A stretch of DNA of 64,000 nucleotides from Wurfbainia villosa (taxonomy: Eukaryota > Streptophyta > Magnoliopsida > Zingiberales > Zingiberaceae), in assembly GCA_025175895.1 (NCBI GenBank), contig CM046004.1, positions 5,270,001 through 5,334,000 on the forward strand, given 5' to 3'. Below, in pieces: positions 1 to 11,756 of this stretch; position 1 is the first letter of the stretch, and each line of letters opens with the position of its first letter. Below the pieces are notes generated by a model. The model saw only the letters and a program-made list of their open reading frames with translations, searched no databases and was not told where the DNA came from. The position numbers were made by a program, and so were the translations under genes.

Positions 1-1351
1 CCTCCTGCATAAGACCACCTAAATTATATTTGAAAATTTTAAACCATACAATATAATGCACTCCATCCTTCTGCCCTTTTACAATTTCTTCTCGGTCTCT
101 GTAAAGAGAAGGGGAAAAGGCCATGAGCACTTAATATCATTTTAAAGAAGGAAGTCCAACACTGATCTTTTGATGATATTCCTAATTAAGCCATCGACGA
201 GACGAGCTCTGAGACTCGAGACTCGAAACTCGAGACTCGAGGAGTAAGAGGAGGAGGAGGAGAAGGAAACGAGGCCAGAGCGCGGTGCATTTTTTTCTCT
301 AGGCTGTTGTTGGAACGAAAGAAAGAACAACTTTGGAGAGCCGGCAACGCGCTGTCACTGAAACAATTGCCAAACGGGGCCGTCGCAGTCACTTTTCATC
401 ATTTTTTTTTTTTTAATTCCGGGTCATTTTATATGCCATGATGCAGCATGCAGCTGCTGATGATGCCAGAAAGCAGAGAGCCCTCAGAGCAAAATTAATA
501 TATCCCATCAAAAGAAGGCAAAGGCTCGATCGGTAATTGGGCATTGCAATCGGCATCCCAGTCCCTGACCTGCAGCACTTCACGGTCTCCAACATGAAAA
601 ACAACCATTTAATAGTCATCGATCAGTGTCTGTTCATGTTGGAATCATGCTTTCCATCATGCACTCCCATCTTCTCTCCTAATTTAATTTGCCTTTTCTT
701 GCGCAGATATATACTTGGCTGACTTCACAATCTGATGCTTACAGGAGAGCAGTAAAGTAAAGGAAAAAAAAAAAAAAAGGGGAGAACGCAGATGCAAAGA
801 ACACCGGAAAATAAAATAACAAAGAAACGTGAGCGAAGATTAATAATGTACATCTTAACGGAGAACACATGTAAACTGATGATACACTGACCATAATGGA
901 TGTCACGATTTAATGGAAACAGAAAGAACGAGAGAAGCAAAACAGAAGGAAAAACACCAGACCAAACGTCATTCTAGAAAGCAGAGTGCTAGCTCGCACT
1001 ATATTAATTCTCCTGTTCACTTTGCGTCTCTCTGTTTCTACTTCCGTTTGTAAGGGATAAGAGATGTGTTGTGAGCTTATTGCATGCATTAGTTTGACCC
1101 ACGTCCACCGCCGTCTTTCGTTGGCTCAATGGGGATTCTTATTCCAGTCACGGTAACAAATGAATGAATAGCAACGGATGGCTTCGATCAAGGACGAAGA
1201 TGTGCAAGCGCGAGAGAGACAAGGTCGTAAGGCAAGAATGGAATGGGTTTGGGCAACAAAACGTATAGATTATGCTACAGTGAGGGTGACATGGGGATTG
1301 GGATTTGGGGGAGGGGAGTGGGGAACGAACTTCTGGTCGAAGGTACCAAAT
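1..1351. other. 3' flank of the GTL1-like gene, no gene seen
   Basis: No open frame here resembles a known protein. The stretch holds a short GAGACTCGA-type direct repeat near 208-241, purine-rich DNA, an A-run near 764-778 and otherwise unique sequence. The 3' UTR of the minus-strand trihelix gene must lie in the right-hand part, but I could not place a polyadenylation signal with confidence. Confidence 0.5.
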
Positions 1352-3776
1352 TTACTGAACCATAGCCAAGAAGGAACTTGCTGTGGCCGCCGTCGTCGTG
1401 GTTGCCGCAGTCCCGCTTCCGTTGTTGGGACGCTGAAACTGTATCTTGTACTGCTTCTTACTGTCCTCGTCGTCCTCGTCGTTGTCGTCCTCGTCGCCGT
1501 CATCTTGGTCAAGATTTTCGCTGTCAGTCTCTTCGTCAATCTTATCGTAGTCCACATCCACCATCCCTGGGTGCTGCTGCCTTTGCTCCATAATTAGCTC
1601 ATTCACAATGTCTTCTGGCTTCAAATGGAAGAATCGAAATGCATCATATATATGCGTATATATATATATATAGAAATATATGGTTAAGCGGTGAGGTAGT
1701 TGCTTAATTACCTTCTTCATTCCTTCCTCGGTGAAGCTGGGTGTGTGCCCGCCATTACTAGTTGGAACTTGTACTGCTCCTCCCGTGTCTGAATTTCCGC
1801 CGTTTGTTTTTTCATTCTTTCCGTGATCCTGAGGCGCCGGAGGGTGCAATTGTAGGGGTAAGTGTTCTTTTGTGGGATTGGTATCTAAATGCTCCTGCTG
1901 CGGTTGAGCTGCAGACAAGCTTCTGCTGCCGCCGGCAGCACTGCCGTGCTGCTTCCGGCGGTAAAGAGCGTCCAATTGGTCGAAGTAAGGGCAGGTCTTA
2001 GAGTCCTCTGGCCGCTTCTTGTTGCTCTCCTTCACCTTCTTGAAGTACTTGTTGATGTTCTCCCACTTCTCCTTGCATCTTTTGGCGTTGCGGTTGTAGC
2101 CGAGGCGTTGCATTGAAGCGGAGATCTCTTCCCAGAGAGGGCCTTTTGGTCCGGCCTCTTGGTACCTCGATTCAAGCTCACTCCGCATCTTGATCAACGC
2201 ATGGACCTCCGCCTTGGGCCACCTCGACGATGATGCCGGCGCGTCAAAGCCACCGCTTCCTTGCCCGCGGCCCTCTTGCGGCTCAGAGCTAATGGGGGTA
2301 AGCTGCGATGCCGGGGAAGTCTGAGCAATGATTTGAGTAGGACGCTGGGCCGCCTCATGTTTCTGCAAAGATGGCGGTGGCTGCGGCGGATTCGATGGTG
2401 GAGGCGGCGCCGGAGGAGGATTATGTGAAGGGAGAGAAGTTAGAGGCGAGACCAGCGGAAGGGTGGGCCCCGACGGTATGGTGGGAAGCGTAATCGACTG
2501 GCCGGTGATCTTCTGAAGGTAGGATATAACCGCCGCGTCGCGAGACGCCGCCATGGCGCGCTCCTGAACCAGCAACTCCTGCTCGCGGCTGAGCCGCGCC
2601 ATCTCCTGCAGGAGCCATGCCTCTTCTCGCTTCATTCTTTCCTGTTCTCTTTTCTCGATCGCTTCCAGGAAGCGCTGTTGCATGGCCTCCTGCCGCTCCA
2701 TAACCTGTCTCATCAATTCCTCGAAGAAAGCCATCATATGCTGCCGGGCTGGTCGGCCAGTACTTCCCCGCTTCCTCTTCCGTTCCTCCGGGTTGCCGCC
2801 GGCCTCCGCCATCTCCTCATCCGAGTCAGAGTCCGATGAAGAAGAGAAGGAAGAGTTGGACGAGAAGCTAATTCCGGCCACAGCGGCGGCGACGGCCGCC
2901 GAGCTCGAGATTCTCTGCGGGCCAATATCGGGGACGAGCCTCGTCTGCGGGGAGACAAACGGAGGTGCGGCGGCTGAGATGGGAAACGGTTGAATTCTCG
3001 TAGCAGCTGGCGGAGCCGACATGGGGGCCGTAGTAAAGCTAAATGTGGCGGGCGGTTCGGCGGCTATCGGCGGGGCAGCGATGGCGGTGGGCGTGGTTGC
3101 GTCGCCTCCCCCACTTCTACCATGGAGAGCCTCGAGCTGGGTGAAGAAGCGGTAGGTCTTCCCGTCCTGTCGGCCGGCGCGACCTTCTTTAGTGCGCTTG
3201 TAGTACTTGTGCACGTTCTCAAATTTCTCCTTGCACTTCTTTGCGCTCCTCTTGTATCCCGACTCTGCTAGCTTCCTGGCCACCACCACCGCCAACAACC
3301 AACCTCAATGACACGATGAGATGAACAAATTTAACTATCAGATCTCATTAAACGGAGAACCAACAAGGAGAGAGAGAGAGTGAGAGAGATTTCGGTGATA
3401 CTGTGATGCCGGCCATATATCGAGTTAAAGAGCACCTACCGGAATCATATGTCGATTATGACCTCAAATAATAAACAAACTCAGGAAGTAGGAGTGAGAG
3501 AAAAGTGGGGAAGCAAACTAAACATAAAATAAATTCACCTCGATAGCTGCATTAATCAGGAGAGTGCATGCGTTTTGTATTACTATTTCTCCGTGTCCGA
3601 AAACCTCTCGCAGAGTAGTTAATTAGGTTGGGATTGATGAAGCGGTGGCATCTTCCATGGAATTCAGGGAAAAAATAAATGTAAACTTGAAGGAGGAGAA
3701 AGCATTCGGAGAGGAGGCAATAGTGAATGAGCAAGCAACGGAACAACGAAGGAAAAAGGAAAATTTTCCTCCCTCC

Positions 3777-3807
<31 letters not shown>

Positions 3808-4620
3808 GCGTTTGATTTATATATAATATGGGCTTTTTCTTTCTGCTTTCAGGATCTGTTTGAAGCTCGACTCACACTGCTACAGGCGCTGCTATGGACT
3901 CCGTGGTACGAATTCAAGCATAGATCGGTGCATAGATACTTGTTTTCTGAGAAATTCTCAAAGTCGTTTGGTTTTTCTTTACATGCGCGAACACAGCTGT
4001 TGAAGTAGATACCAAGGAAACCGTTAAAGAGTCTCTCTCACACCACAATCATGGCAGCAGAGGAATGAGAATTATAAGGTGAGGGAGGAAGAAGGAGATG
4101 GGGGGAAGAGAAACTTTTCCGAGCTGCGCATTTTTTTTTGTTTTTGTTTTTGTTCTTTTTTTGTTTTGTTTTTTTTTTTTTTTTTTTGCGTGCGAAGAAT
4201 TGGATGGGAGTAATGTGGGTTTGGCTTAATTAACTACCTGGAGATTTCCTCCCAGAGAGGGATCTTGAAGGTGGCGTCCCGAAAGGCGACATCCATCTCT
4301 GACCGGATCTTGAGCAGCGCCAGCGTCTCCTGCCGCGGCCACCTGCTGCCGGACGGCCCGCCGCGCTCCGCCTCCTCGTCTTCCGGGAAGCCCACAGCTC
4401 CGGCTACGGCTGAGCCCAGCTCGTCGAAATTGGCCGCGGCCGAAGGTGGCGGCGGCGGCGGCGGCGGCGGCGGCCGAGAGCTGATGGGCGAGGGGGTCTC
4501 AGCCAGCTGCTGAGGCGGCTGCTGCTGCTGTGTGGGCTCGACCAGTCCCTGAGGTCGAGTACCCGCCATCTCCGCCTGGAATTGTAGGCCTCCCCCTGAC
4601 TGCTGCTGCTGCTGCTGCAT
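1352..4620 (-). CDS. GTL1: Trihelix transcription factor, GT-2 family, GTL1-like
   Basis: Nuclear DNA-binding factor of the plant GT-2 clade, which binds GT elements through trihelix domains; GTL1 and DF1 repress cell growth in Arabidopsis (family knowledge). Exons on the minus strand: 4620-4238, 3275-1712, 1618-1352; 737 aa. The start ATG sits in GCCGCCACCATG, a near-ideal context. Residues 1-60 are poly-Q, then SPISSRPP and poly-P, as in GTL1. Trihelix 1 starts at about residue 92 (SRWPRQETLALLKIRSEMD) and is split by intron 1; the junction gives EEISRKLAESGYKRSAKKCK. A serine/acidic stretch and a basic KRKRG motif precede a central coiled coil (about 310-382, FFEELMRQVMERQEAM). Trihelix 2 starts at about residue 475 (SRWPKAEVHALIKMRSELE). 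The C-terminus is an acidic D/E-rich tail ending LAMVQ. Intron 1 is 962 bp. Intron 2 is 93 bp and in frame, and is my inference. The SPISSRPP...NFDEL segment favours GTL1 over DF1/GT-2, but the paralogue is not certain. Confidence 0.93.
3771..3807. repeat. CT-rich microsatellite in GTL1-like intron 1
   Basis: A nearly pure CT run with a few interruptions lies inside the first intron of the trihelix gene. On the coding strand it reads as GA repeats. Confidence 0.85.
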
Positions 4621-4730
4621 GGTGGCGGCCTGCCTCGGCGATCCTAGCGAGCAACAAAAGGAGCACAGGATTGATGAATTCTCCCCTCCTGTTCCTCCTT
4701 CCTCCCCTCCCCTTGGCTGAGCAGGGGAGA

Positions 4731-4773
4731 GAAAGAGAAAGAGAGAAAGAAAGAGAGAGAGAGAGAGAGAGAG
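4731..4773. repeat. GA microsatellite in the 5' leader of the GTL1-like gene
   Basis: GAGA/GAAA repeats about 110-150 bp upstream of the ATG; on the transcribed strand this is a CT-rich leader. Such tracts are common in plant 5' UTRs and core promoters and could bind GAGA-binding (BBR/BPC) factors, but that is inference. Confidence 0.75.
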
Positions 4774-5385
4774 GTGGCTGAGGCTGATCGACTGGGGATT
4801 GGAGCAATCTGAAATCGTAAAAGGAAATCAGTACATGGAGTGAAAAATAAAAGAAAGAATAAAAAAGTTGGGAGCATGGACAACTGGAAAGAGAGAAAGT
4901 ATATATGCTGGCACAAAATTAAAAAAAATTAAAAATAAAAAATAGCAAAAATCAAAATCAAAAAGACTAATTAAATTTATCAATTTTCACAATATTAGAT
5001 CTATCTATCCATCCATCCATCCCTACCGTGTGCGTATGCAACTCAACGAAGTGGAAAACCAGATCAAATGGATGAGTCGGAGAGAGAGAAGCCAGAAAGA
5101 TTAATAATAACAGTACAGGCAGGCAGGCAGGCAAGGCAGGGCGTTGCAAATATCTTCGAGTAAATAAATTACAGGTCTCGCTGTCCAGCCACATAAAGCT
5201 AGCTAGCTTGACCCCGTGGTTAACAGCATTAATAATTGGCCAATCTAATTAATTAATTAAGCAAGCAAGCAAGCGTTGTGTCCATATTTAATTATAATTT
5301 GCGCTTATTAATCGATTTTCCCTCAGCTTAACACAGTTTGAAAACGGCCGTGAGCAAGAAGAAGAGGGCCGGCCGGGTCCTCCTC

Positions 5386-5415
5386 CCTCTCCTCTCCTCT
5401 CCTCTCCTCTCCTCC
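5386..5415. repeat. (CCTCT)n pentanucleotide repeat
   Basis: About five to six copies of CTCCT/CCTCT in the upstream region of the GTL1-like gene. Confidence 0.85.
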
Positions 5416-5814
5416 CTCAGCTAGTATAGCTCGGTACGTGGTGGATGATGAGCTTCATGGAGAATTCAAGTATATATTTTTGGAATTATTTCCTCTCTTA
5501 ATTCTCTTTCAGAATATTGGAACCTCGACCACCTCTCCACTTATCCCTTAATTATTGTGAATCGTTCGGCACGCAAATACACCCAACAGTTTTCTAGAGA
5601 ACGCTAGCTACAGCTCCCGTAATTTCCCCCCCGTTTAATCTCTCGCATCGCATAGAAAGTTTTATTACCTGCAGGGAAAAGGAAAAGACAAAAGAAGTAG
5701 ATTAGGGGGGGGACAAGAACACATTGTGACAGGCGTGAAAGGGCCCCCACCGAAGGAGGGTAGAACGTGACGGGCGATTATCGCGGATCCCACTGTGCGA
5801 ACTATTTTAATATT

Positions 5815-5841
5815 TTATTTATTTATTTATTTATTTATTTT
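5815..5841. repeat. (TTTA)n tetranucleotide repeat
   Basis: About six copies of ATTT. A shorter run of the same unit recurs near 6246-6262. Confidence 0.8.
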
Positions 5842-6925
5842 ATAAAAGAAAAGGAAAAGAAAAAGAAAAATCTAAATAAAAACAAACCTCCCCGCCTTCT
5901 CTCTGTCTCTCGATTAAGGCTTTAATTGCTTGCGAGAAAGGGAAATGGCGATGATCTTGAGCTAATGATCAGAGGGGTGCGGTAATTAACGGCGGCGTCG
6001 GCAGTGACCGCCCACGAGGTCGGAGATTACCGCGAGAGATATAAAGAATAATGGGAACAGTGGAATCCAGTTAAGCAGAGGGAGGAATCTGTTGTTCATG
6101 TGCCACACGACTCCCTCTGCTTCCCCACGACGACAGCGACTGATCGCGACAATTGTAATTAATCATCGATCGCGATTAATTAAGCCGTAATAGAATGGAA
6201 TCGAAATGGGGGATGAGAGCTCACTGTAACCCTTGGGTTAATCATATTTATTTATTTATTTATAAATGTCTAACGTTGCCAGTGTCGCGCGTCTCGGTTG
6301 AATAGGAGAAAGGTAAGAGAGGAAGAAGAAGAGGGACGGAGTTATTACGGTGGGGTCGGACGGACCCCACTGGCACCTGTCTTCTCTACCTCCTCCGTTT
6401 CTTTTCTTTTCTTTTTTTTTTTTCTTCTTCTTCTCAGACTTTTGTTTTTTCCTTTTTTTGGGATAAAAAATTAAGGAAATTTTATTTATTTTTCTACACC
6501 GACTGGTGTCCGCCATTGACATGATGAATTGCATGGACGTTCGATACGAGTAATTAAAATTTTGTTGGGGAAGATTAATCAGGAATTACTCGACACACAG
6601 TTTTAATTTATATATATGTGGCTTGGATAGAAGATACGTGTTCCAGTGTGTGTGTGTGTTTTTTTTTTTTAACTTTATCTAAAAGTATTGTTTGATACTT
6701 TTGTTATTTGAGTTATAATTTAAAAAAAAAAATACTGTTAATTCTTAATGATTGTAGTCTAATAGCATTTAATTGAGAGTGGTTGTCCTAAAATGGAGAG
6801 AATGATTTAATGGCCACTTTAAGGATGCATTTGGTAAGATGGAACTAAATTACTTTCTGAATTAGTTTATTTTCTCTATGGTTCGAAAGATAAAATGAGT
6901 GAAAAGATTTATCTGTGAACATCTC

Positions 6926-6927
<2 letters not shown>

Positions 6928-6961
<34 letters not shown>
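6928..6961. repeat. (TA)n microsatellite
   Basis: An uninterrupted TA run of about 16 units in AT-rich intergenic DNA. Confidence 0.9.
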
Positions 6962-8430
6962 TAAATTAGGGAAACTAATTAGTCAAATCGGCAATTGAGT
7001 TGGACAAGTGGTTGGGTGGGCTAGTTGAAACAAGTGCAAGCAAGCTGAGCATGGACAAATTGACCATTGACACTAAAAAGGGCATCTATAGTGGCAAGTT
7101 GTAATGATATTTACTATTAATTGGTTTCGAGTTCACATTATGAATAATATATGAGTAATTATTTAGGTATTTATGATGCATGGATCTATTATGGTTGAAA
7201 TTACTTTTACAAAATTTTAAAGTAGTGTGGGTTAATTTTGGCATTTAAGATGATGCATTGTATGTTGCCGTAGATCCAACTTAATTAATTATGCAACAAG
7301 CGTAATCCTAGTGCTATGTTTTACATTCCCTATAATTCTCTCTATTGCCCCCTCTTCGTTGATGCCCTTCATTTGGTCATTGCCTTCTCTTCTTACTTGC
7401 CTTTTTTTTTTTTTTTTTTTAATTAAATACTCTTATTCTCTCTCTTCAGTCAATCAATATGATTCTTTCTAATACCACATTGACTCTTCCAAACTCTTTC
7501 TTTTAATTTGTTTTTGTGTCTTTGCTGATTGATTGACGCAGTTGGTAATTATATAAATACGGAATGCTTCATTGATTTTCTAATTTCTCTATGCAAAAAG
7601 ATCACTGCATCAAAATAAACTCCTTCTGTGATGGACATTTGACACGAACATTATCGCATTTTTTTATATTTGAACTTTAAAATTTTGATATTTGAATAAT
7701 TAATTTGTTATCTAGTGTAGTCAATAGAATGTAATTAAATCTCTCGACTTTATAGTTGCAATTTCAAGTCTCACACTGTGTAAAATAAATATGTTGAAAA
7801 TATTTTATCAAATAGGTCCAGATTGATTTAGATATTTGGCATGGATGAAAAATCTATTTGAGTTAAGGTTGAGATGAGAAGTCTAGATAGATTAAGAGTA
7901 ACTAGACGCTTGGTATATATGTTTTTATTTATTTTTTAATATCTAAAAGCTATGGATCAAAATTATTTTGTGCAATTGCAGTTTGCTAACTTACATCTAG
8001 CTAGGGAACTTATTCCTTTACCTTTTGCAAAAGGTGATATTGTTCACCTCAAACATCCCTCAAAATTAATCTTATTATTGTATGAAGAGAAATAAATCAC
8101 AATCGATCTATAATCATACTGACATCTGGTACAATTGAGAACAAACACCCCACTTTAATAGAGATTGATCTATACTCTACGCTGATCATTCAGCTTTGCC
8201 CATGGAGGCATGCCTTTATGCTTATATATTTTTGTGTTTGACAATTTTAATTTATATTTTATTACTTTTTCAAAGATTACTTTTGTACATGTCATATATA
8301 AAAATAATTCTCTACACGACTTATTCGTGAGTACTCGTGAAAACCTCCATTATCCACCATCCGATCGGATAGACACTATAGCTCAATGGTGTGTGTATGT
8401 ATATATATATATATAATAGCTTGATCAGGT

Positions 8431-8564
8431 GGGCATCGAAACGTTGCGCGCCTGTGCGCACGTAGTATTGTGAACAGTGATTTCACTGTTCAAAACACCG
8501 ATAATAAACAATGAAATCATTGTTCACCGTAGTAATTCACGTACAGACGCACATGGTTTCAACC
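8431..8564. repeat. Inverted-repeat element (palindrome 1 of a cluster)
   Basis: The left arm starts GGGCATCGAAACGTTGCGCG and the right arm ends with its imperfect complement, TGCG..CATGGTTTCAACCC. The inner arms contain GAACAGTGATTTCACTGTTC and the related AACAATGAAATCATTGTTC. The whole unit could fold into one hairpin with arms of about 60 bp. It is probably a small MITE. Flanking TATATA runs make the target duplication unreadable. Confidence 0.65.
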
Positions 8565-8582
8565 CTATATATATATAGGATT

Positions 8583-8674
8583 ATGATATGTTGGGCGCCC
8601 AACATAGGCGCTCCTCACATGAACAGTGAAATCACTATTCACGTGAGGGACGTCTAAGCTGCCCAACATATCAT
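8583..8674. repeat. MITE-like palindrome with 14-bp perfect terminal inverted repeats
   Basis: The ends are ATGATATGTTGGGC and its exact complement GCCCAACATATCAT. The centre carries CATGAACAGTGAAATCACTATTCACGTG, itself palindromic and related to the core of the neighbouring palindrome. Total 92 bp, with no coding potential. Confidence 0.7.
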
Positions 8675-8678
8675 ATAT

Positions 8679-8796
8679 AATTCATCTGAGTATCTGCGAG
8701 TACGTTCATTATGTATCGTTCGATCCTCTATAAGATTTAAGGATTTGACTATCGTGCACACTCGATCGAACGGTAATAGATACTCATTGATGAATT
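8679..8796. repeat. Third inverted repeat of the 8.4-8.8 kb cluster
   Basis: AATTCATCTGAGTATCT at the left pairs with AGATACTCATTGATGAATT at the right, and CGTTCGATC pairs with GATCGAACG inside. The left arm carries an extra segment (GCGAGTACGTTC), so the hairpin is imperfect. Confidence 0.5.
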
Positions 8797-8802
8797 GTGT
8801 AG

Positions 8803-8836
8803 CATAATAATAATAATTATTATTATTATTATTATT
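8803..8836. repeat. (ATA)n/(ATT)n microsatellite
   Basis: A run of AAT units turns into ATT units at its midpoint, so it is self-complementary. Confidence 0.85.
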
Positions 8837-10809
8837 CACTAGAATAAAAGATAAAAGTTTCCCTACAAAATGTCAAATAGTGAATGAACTTAGTTGCCCT
8901 CAAATCCATTCCTTCGATTAGATTCCTATACTAGTTACTAGTAGTTGAAGGGAAAACGTTTCTTTCCCTTATTTCTAAAATAGCGAATGTTATTTATTTA
9001 TTGTCAAAATTTGCAAGAATATATGGCTTAAGGGGTCAATGGAGGAGAAAAAAAAGTGCGAGGGTGAGAATGAAAATAATTTAGTTGCGTGCCGGAGAAA
9101 TGACACAAGGGCCATCCGATTTGGATCGGATGGTGTGGTTCCGATCGACATATTAATTCATGGGGGACCAAATAAATGTTAAGGTGATGTGGTGGTGGGG
9201 ATGGCCATATTTTGTGTCTGATCGATGATATAAATTAACGATAGAATTGGGCGTGTCGTGTTGACTTTTTATGGACCACAACCTAATCATATTAGTTAAA
9301 GTGACCGAGGTGAATGTGAACCAATTGGCACATAAATATGAACAAAAATCGATCGATCGATCGATCAGGGCATCATACGATGGGATTCAATTAGCGTTTC
9401 TACGGAGATGGTGTGATGTTTCACAGTGGCGTGTCGATTAGGAGGAAATCAAAGTTAACTTTTACAGATTGAATGATCTAGCGTGTCTTGTATCGTATCG
9501 AAAAGTTCATAGGATTTTCCGTGATTAAAAAAAAAAGAAAAAGATGGTGAAATATCACACACTTATTGTGTTCCTCTGGAATCCAACTCTTTAGCTGATT
9601 GAATGTCGTCAATTTTTTTTTTTACTCGAATAGACAACTCGATCGATCGAGTCGAACAAGCAAGTTCAGTTAAGCTAGATGGACCGTCAATGTGGTTAAC
9701 TGATAGGGTTCGTGTAGGAACAGATGAGTCGAATCGATCGAGTGGTTTCGTCGATAGAATTCTCTTGAATTGTCATCTCCTTTTTCTTTTCTCTTTTTTT
9801 TTTTTTTTTTTAACGGAATTGTGAGAAAGAGGCCATGAAGCTTTTGCATAAGAGGAGTTGTCTCGATCATTTAAAGGCCTTTGATGGTGAAAAGGAAAAG
9901 GGTATTTATATATAGCAGTAACGGAGGCATTTAAAGCGGGACTTGGACAAAAGGGCAAAGGTATAATGATGAGATAAATAAATGAGAGGGACCGCAGTAA
10001 AAGCTTGATGCTGCAGCAGCATCACACATGAAACACATCATGGGATTACATTCTGTTGCCCATATATCTATATAATACGAATGGCTCCTTTCTTTTTTTC
10101 TTTTGTAGACATTGAAGGATTAAAAAGAAATGATAAGTTTGACATATCTAAAATCTTAGATTATATATCCCAAAGAGCAGGGCAGTACCTAATTAATTGG
10201 CTTCCTTTGTTCTAATGTTACTTTTCTTACTCCTCTTGAATGAGAAATCTAAATATTGGATAGATAGATAATTAATAGATAAAATGATGCAGCAAATAAT
10301 CCATTACAGTTTGCCAAGGAAATGCAACTGTTTGAATAGCTATATATAGCTTGTTGCAGGAAGTTAGTAGATAGTGATTATGCTTTGTGACAGATACATA
10401 AATTATGCTTTCTCATGATTCAAGGGTAGCCATGGGAGTTAATGGTTAGGAGTTTTCTCGAGGCTAATAAATTTCGTTTCACCTAAGATTGAAGAAGAGC
10501 TAAATGACTTTGCATTTTTTTAAAAAAAAAAAAAAATTGAACTATTAAACAATACTAATTTATCTCTATGGGATTTTTGGTGCACGAAGAGTGAATTTGT
10601 GCCGTCTACAAGATGGACAACGAGTATCAGTGATGGTACTGCACGAACAAATAGAAGTTACTTTTTGATGGCGCACGTACATATTGAGAAACTTAAAATT
10701 AACTTTATGAGAAATATATATACAGTAAGCATTTGTTCTATAAATGTTAACTGCTTTTATCTCAGAACTTGTTCAGTAAGCATTTGTGAATTGTTCAGTA
10801 AAGTGTCGG

Positions 10810-11240
10810 CTTCTCGATTCTGGGGACACCTAGCTTCTTGCCTTCCATCGTTGCTTGCCCGACGCACATTCGGACGCCGCCCGTCTGGGTGAGCCAATTA
10901 TTCGTTCATTGAAGAAGGCAGTTGCGCAAAAGAAGCTCAGTGATGGAGGCGATTGCCGCAGGCAGGCCACAGCCATGGTGGGCGGCGTTAATTACGCTCG
11001 CCCCACGCCCATGCGCATGAGTGTAGAATTGAAGAAGCCAATTGGCAACGGATTCATCAATCCGCAGGAACGTTAGGTGGGAGGAGAACGCTGGGTCTTG
11101 CTCGAGTTGAGTTGCAGAAGGATCGGAAGATGGAAATGGTAGGCCATCTTTGGCAATTGGCATGGGGACGCGAAAGTACAGAGCCACACTGGAAGAAGGA
11201 TGCTCGGGATCGGATTACACAGAAGCCATGGAAGAAGCAA
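10810..11240. other. GC-rich island, unassigned
   Basis: A locally GC-rich stretch in AT-rich intergenic DNA, with short open frames on both strands (for example plus 10855-11076 and minus 10906-11187). None resembles a protein I recognise and none has a clear splice context. It could be an exon of an unannotated transcript, a decayed gene fragment, or part of a mobile element. It lies about 0.5-0.9 kb beyond the BCCIP stop codon. Confidence 0.3.
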
Positions 11241-11756
11241 GTACAAGATATGCCATGAGCTGTTTGACTTGGTGAATGAACGAAAACAAATATAACACGG
11301 TAAGTTATCGTCTTCGAGCCAATAAATGGGCGGCAAAGACACGGGACGCCGACATTAAAATTACAACACACGGAAGTAAATTTTTTCTAATGCACATGAA
11401 AGTAATATATAGCATCACAGAAATCATTTTGCAAAAGTAAACAAGAAATGGATATTGAAAGAAAAAAAAAATTGATCTGGAACAGATAAACATTACGTTT
11501 TTTGAAAATTAAAAATAAAAATAAAAACTTGTCAATCTGAAAGCAACAGATATTAGCAATGCCATTACTACAGCATATCAAAGTCAGAAAAGGAGTGCGA
11601 TGTTGACCTCGGTAACAAAAATCTTCAATCGATTTGCCATGCTAAGCTGCATAAACTGCAAATTGGTCTGCCTGCTTGAGGAAAATTATAAATAATTGGA
11701 CAGATTTTGATGAACTATGGTAGGTGCCAAAATTATAGGCTTAGTGCTCGCAAGTG

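Larger units (their letters stand above)
4621..11756. other. Intergenic region between BCCIP 3' end and GTL1-like 5' end
   Basis: About 7.1 kb without a recognisable gene. It must contain the promoter of the minus-strand GTL1-like gene at its left end and the terminator of BCCIP at its right end. It holds simple repeats (GGCA-type runs near 5116-5135, AAGC near 5261-5274, CCTCT, TTTA, TA, ATT, GATC near 9349-9367), three palindromic elements at 8.4-8.8 kb and a GC-rich island at 10.8-11.2 kb, reported separately. A short perfect hairpin (CCATCCGATTTGGATCGGATGG type) lies near 9113-9133. Confidence 0.55.

Noticed and set aside
5040..8100. Possible exons upstream of the GTL1-like gene
   Set aside because: No frame of useful length or recognisable motif; simple repeats and AT-rich DNA only.
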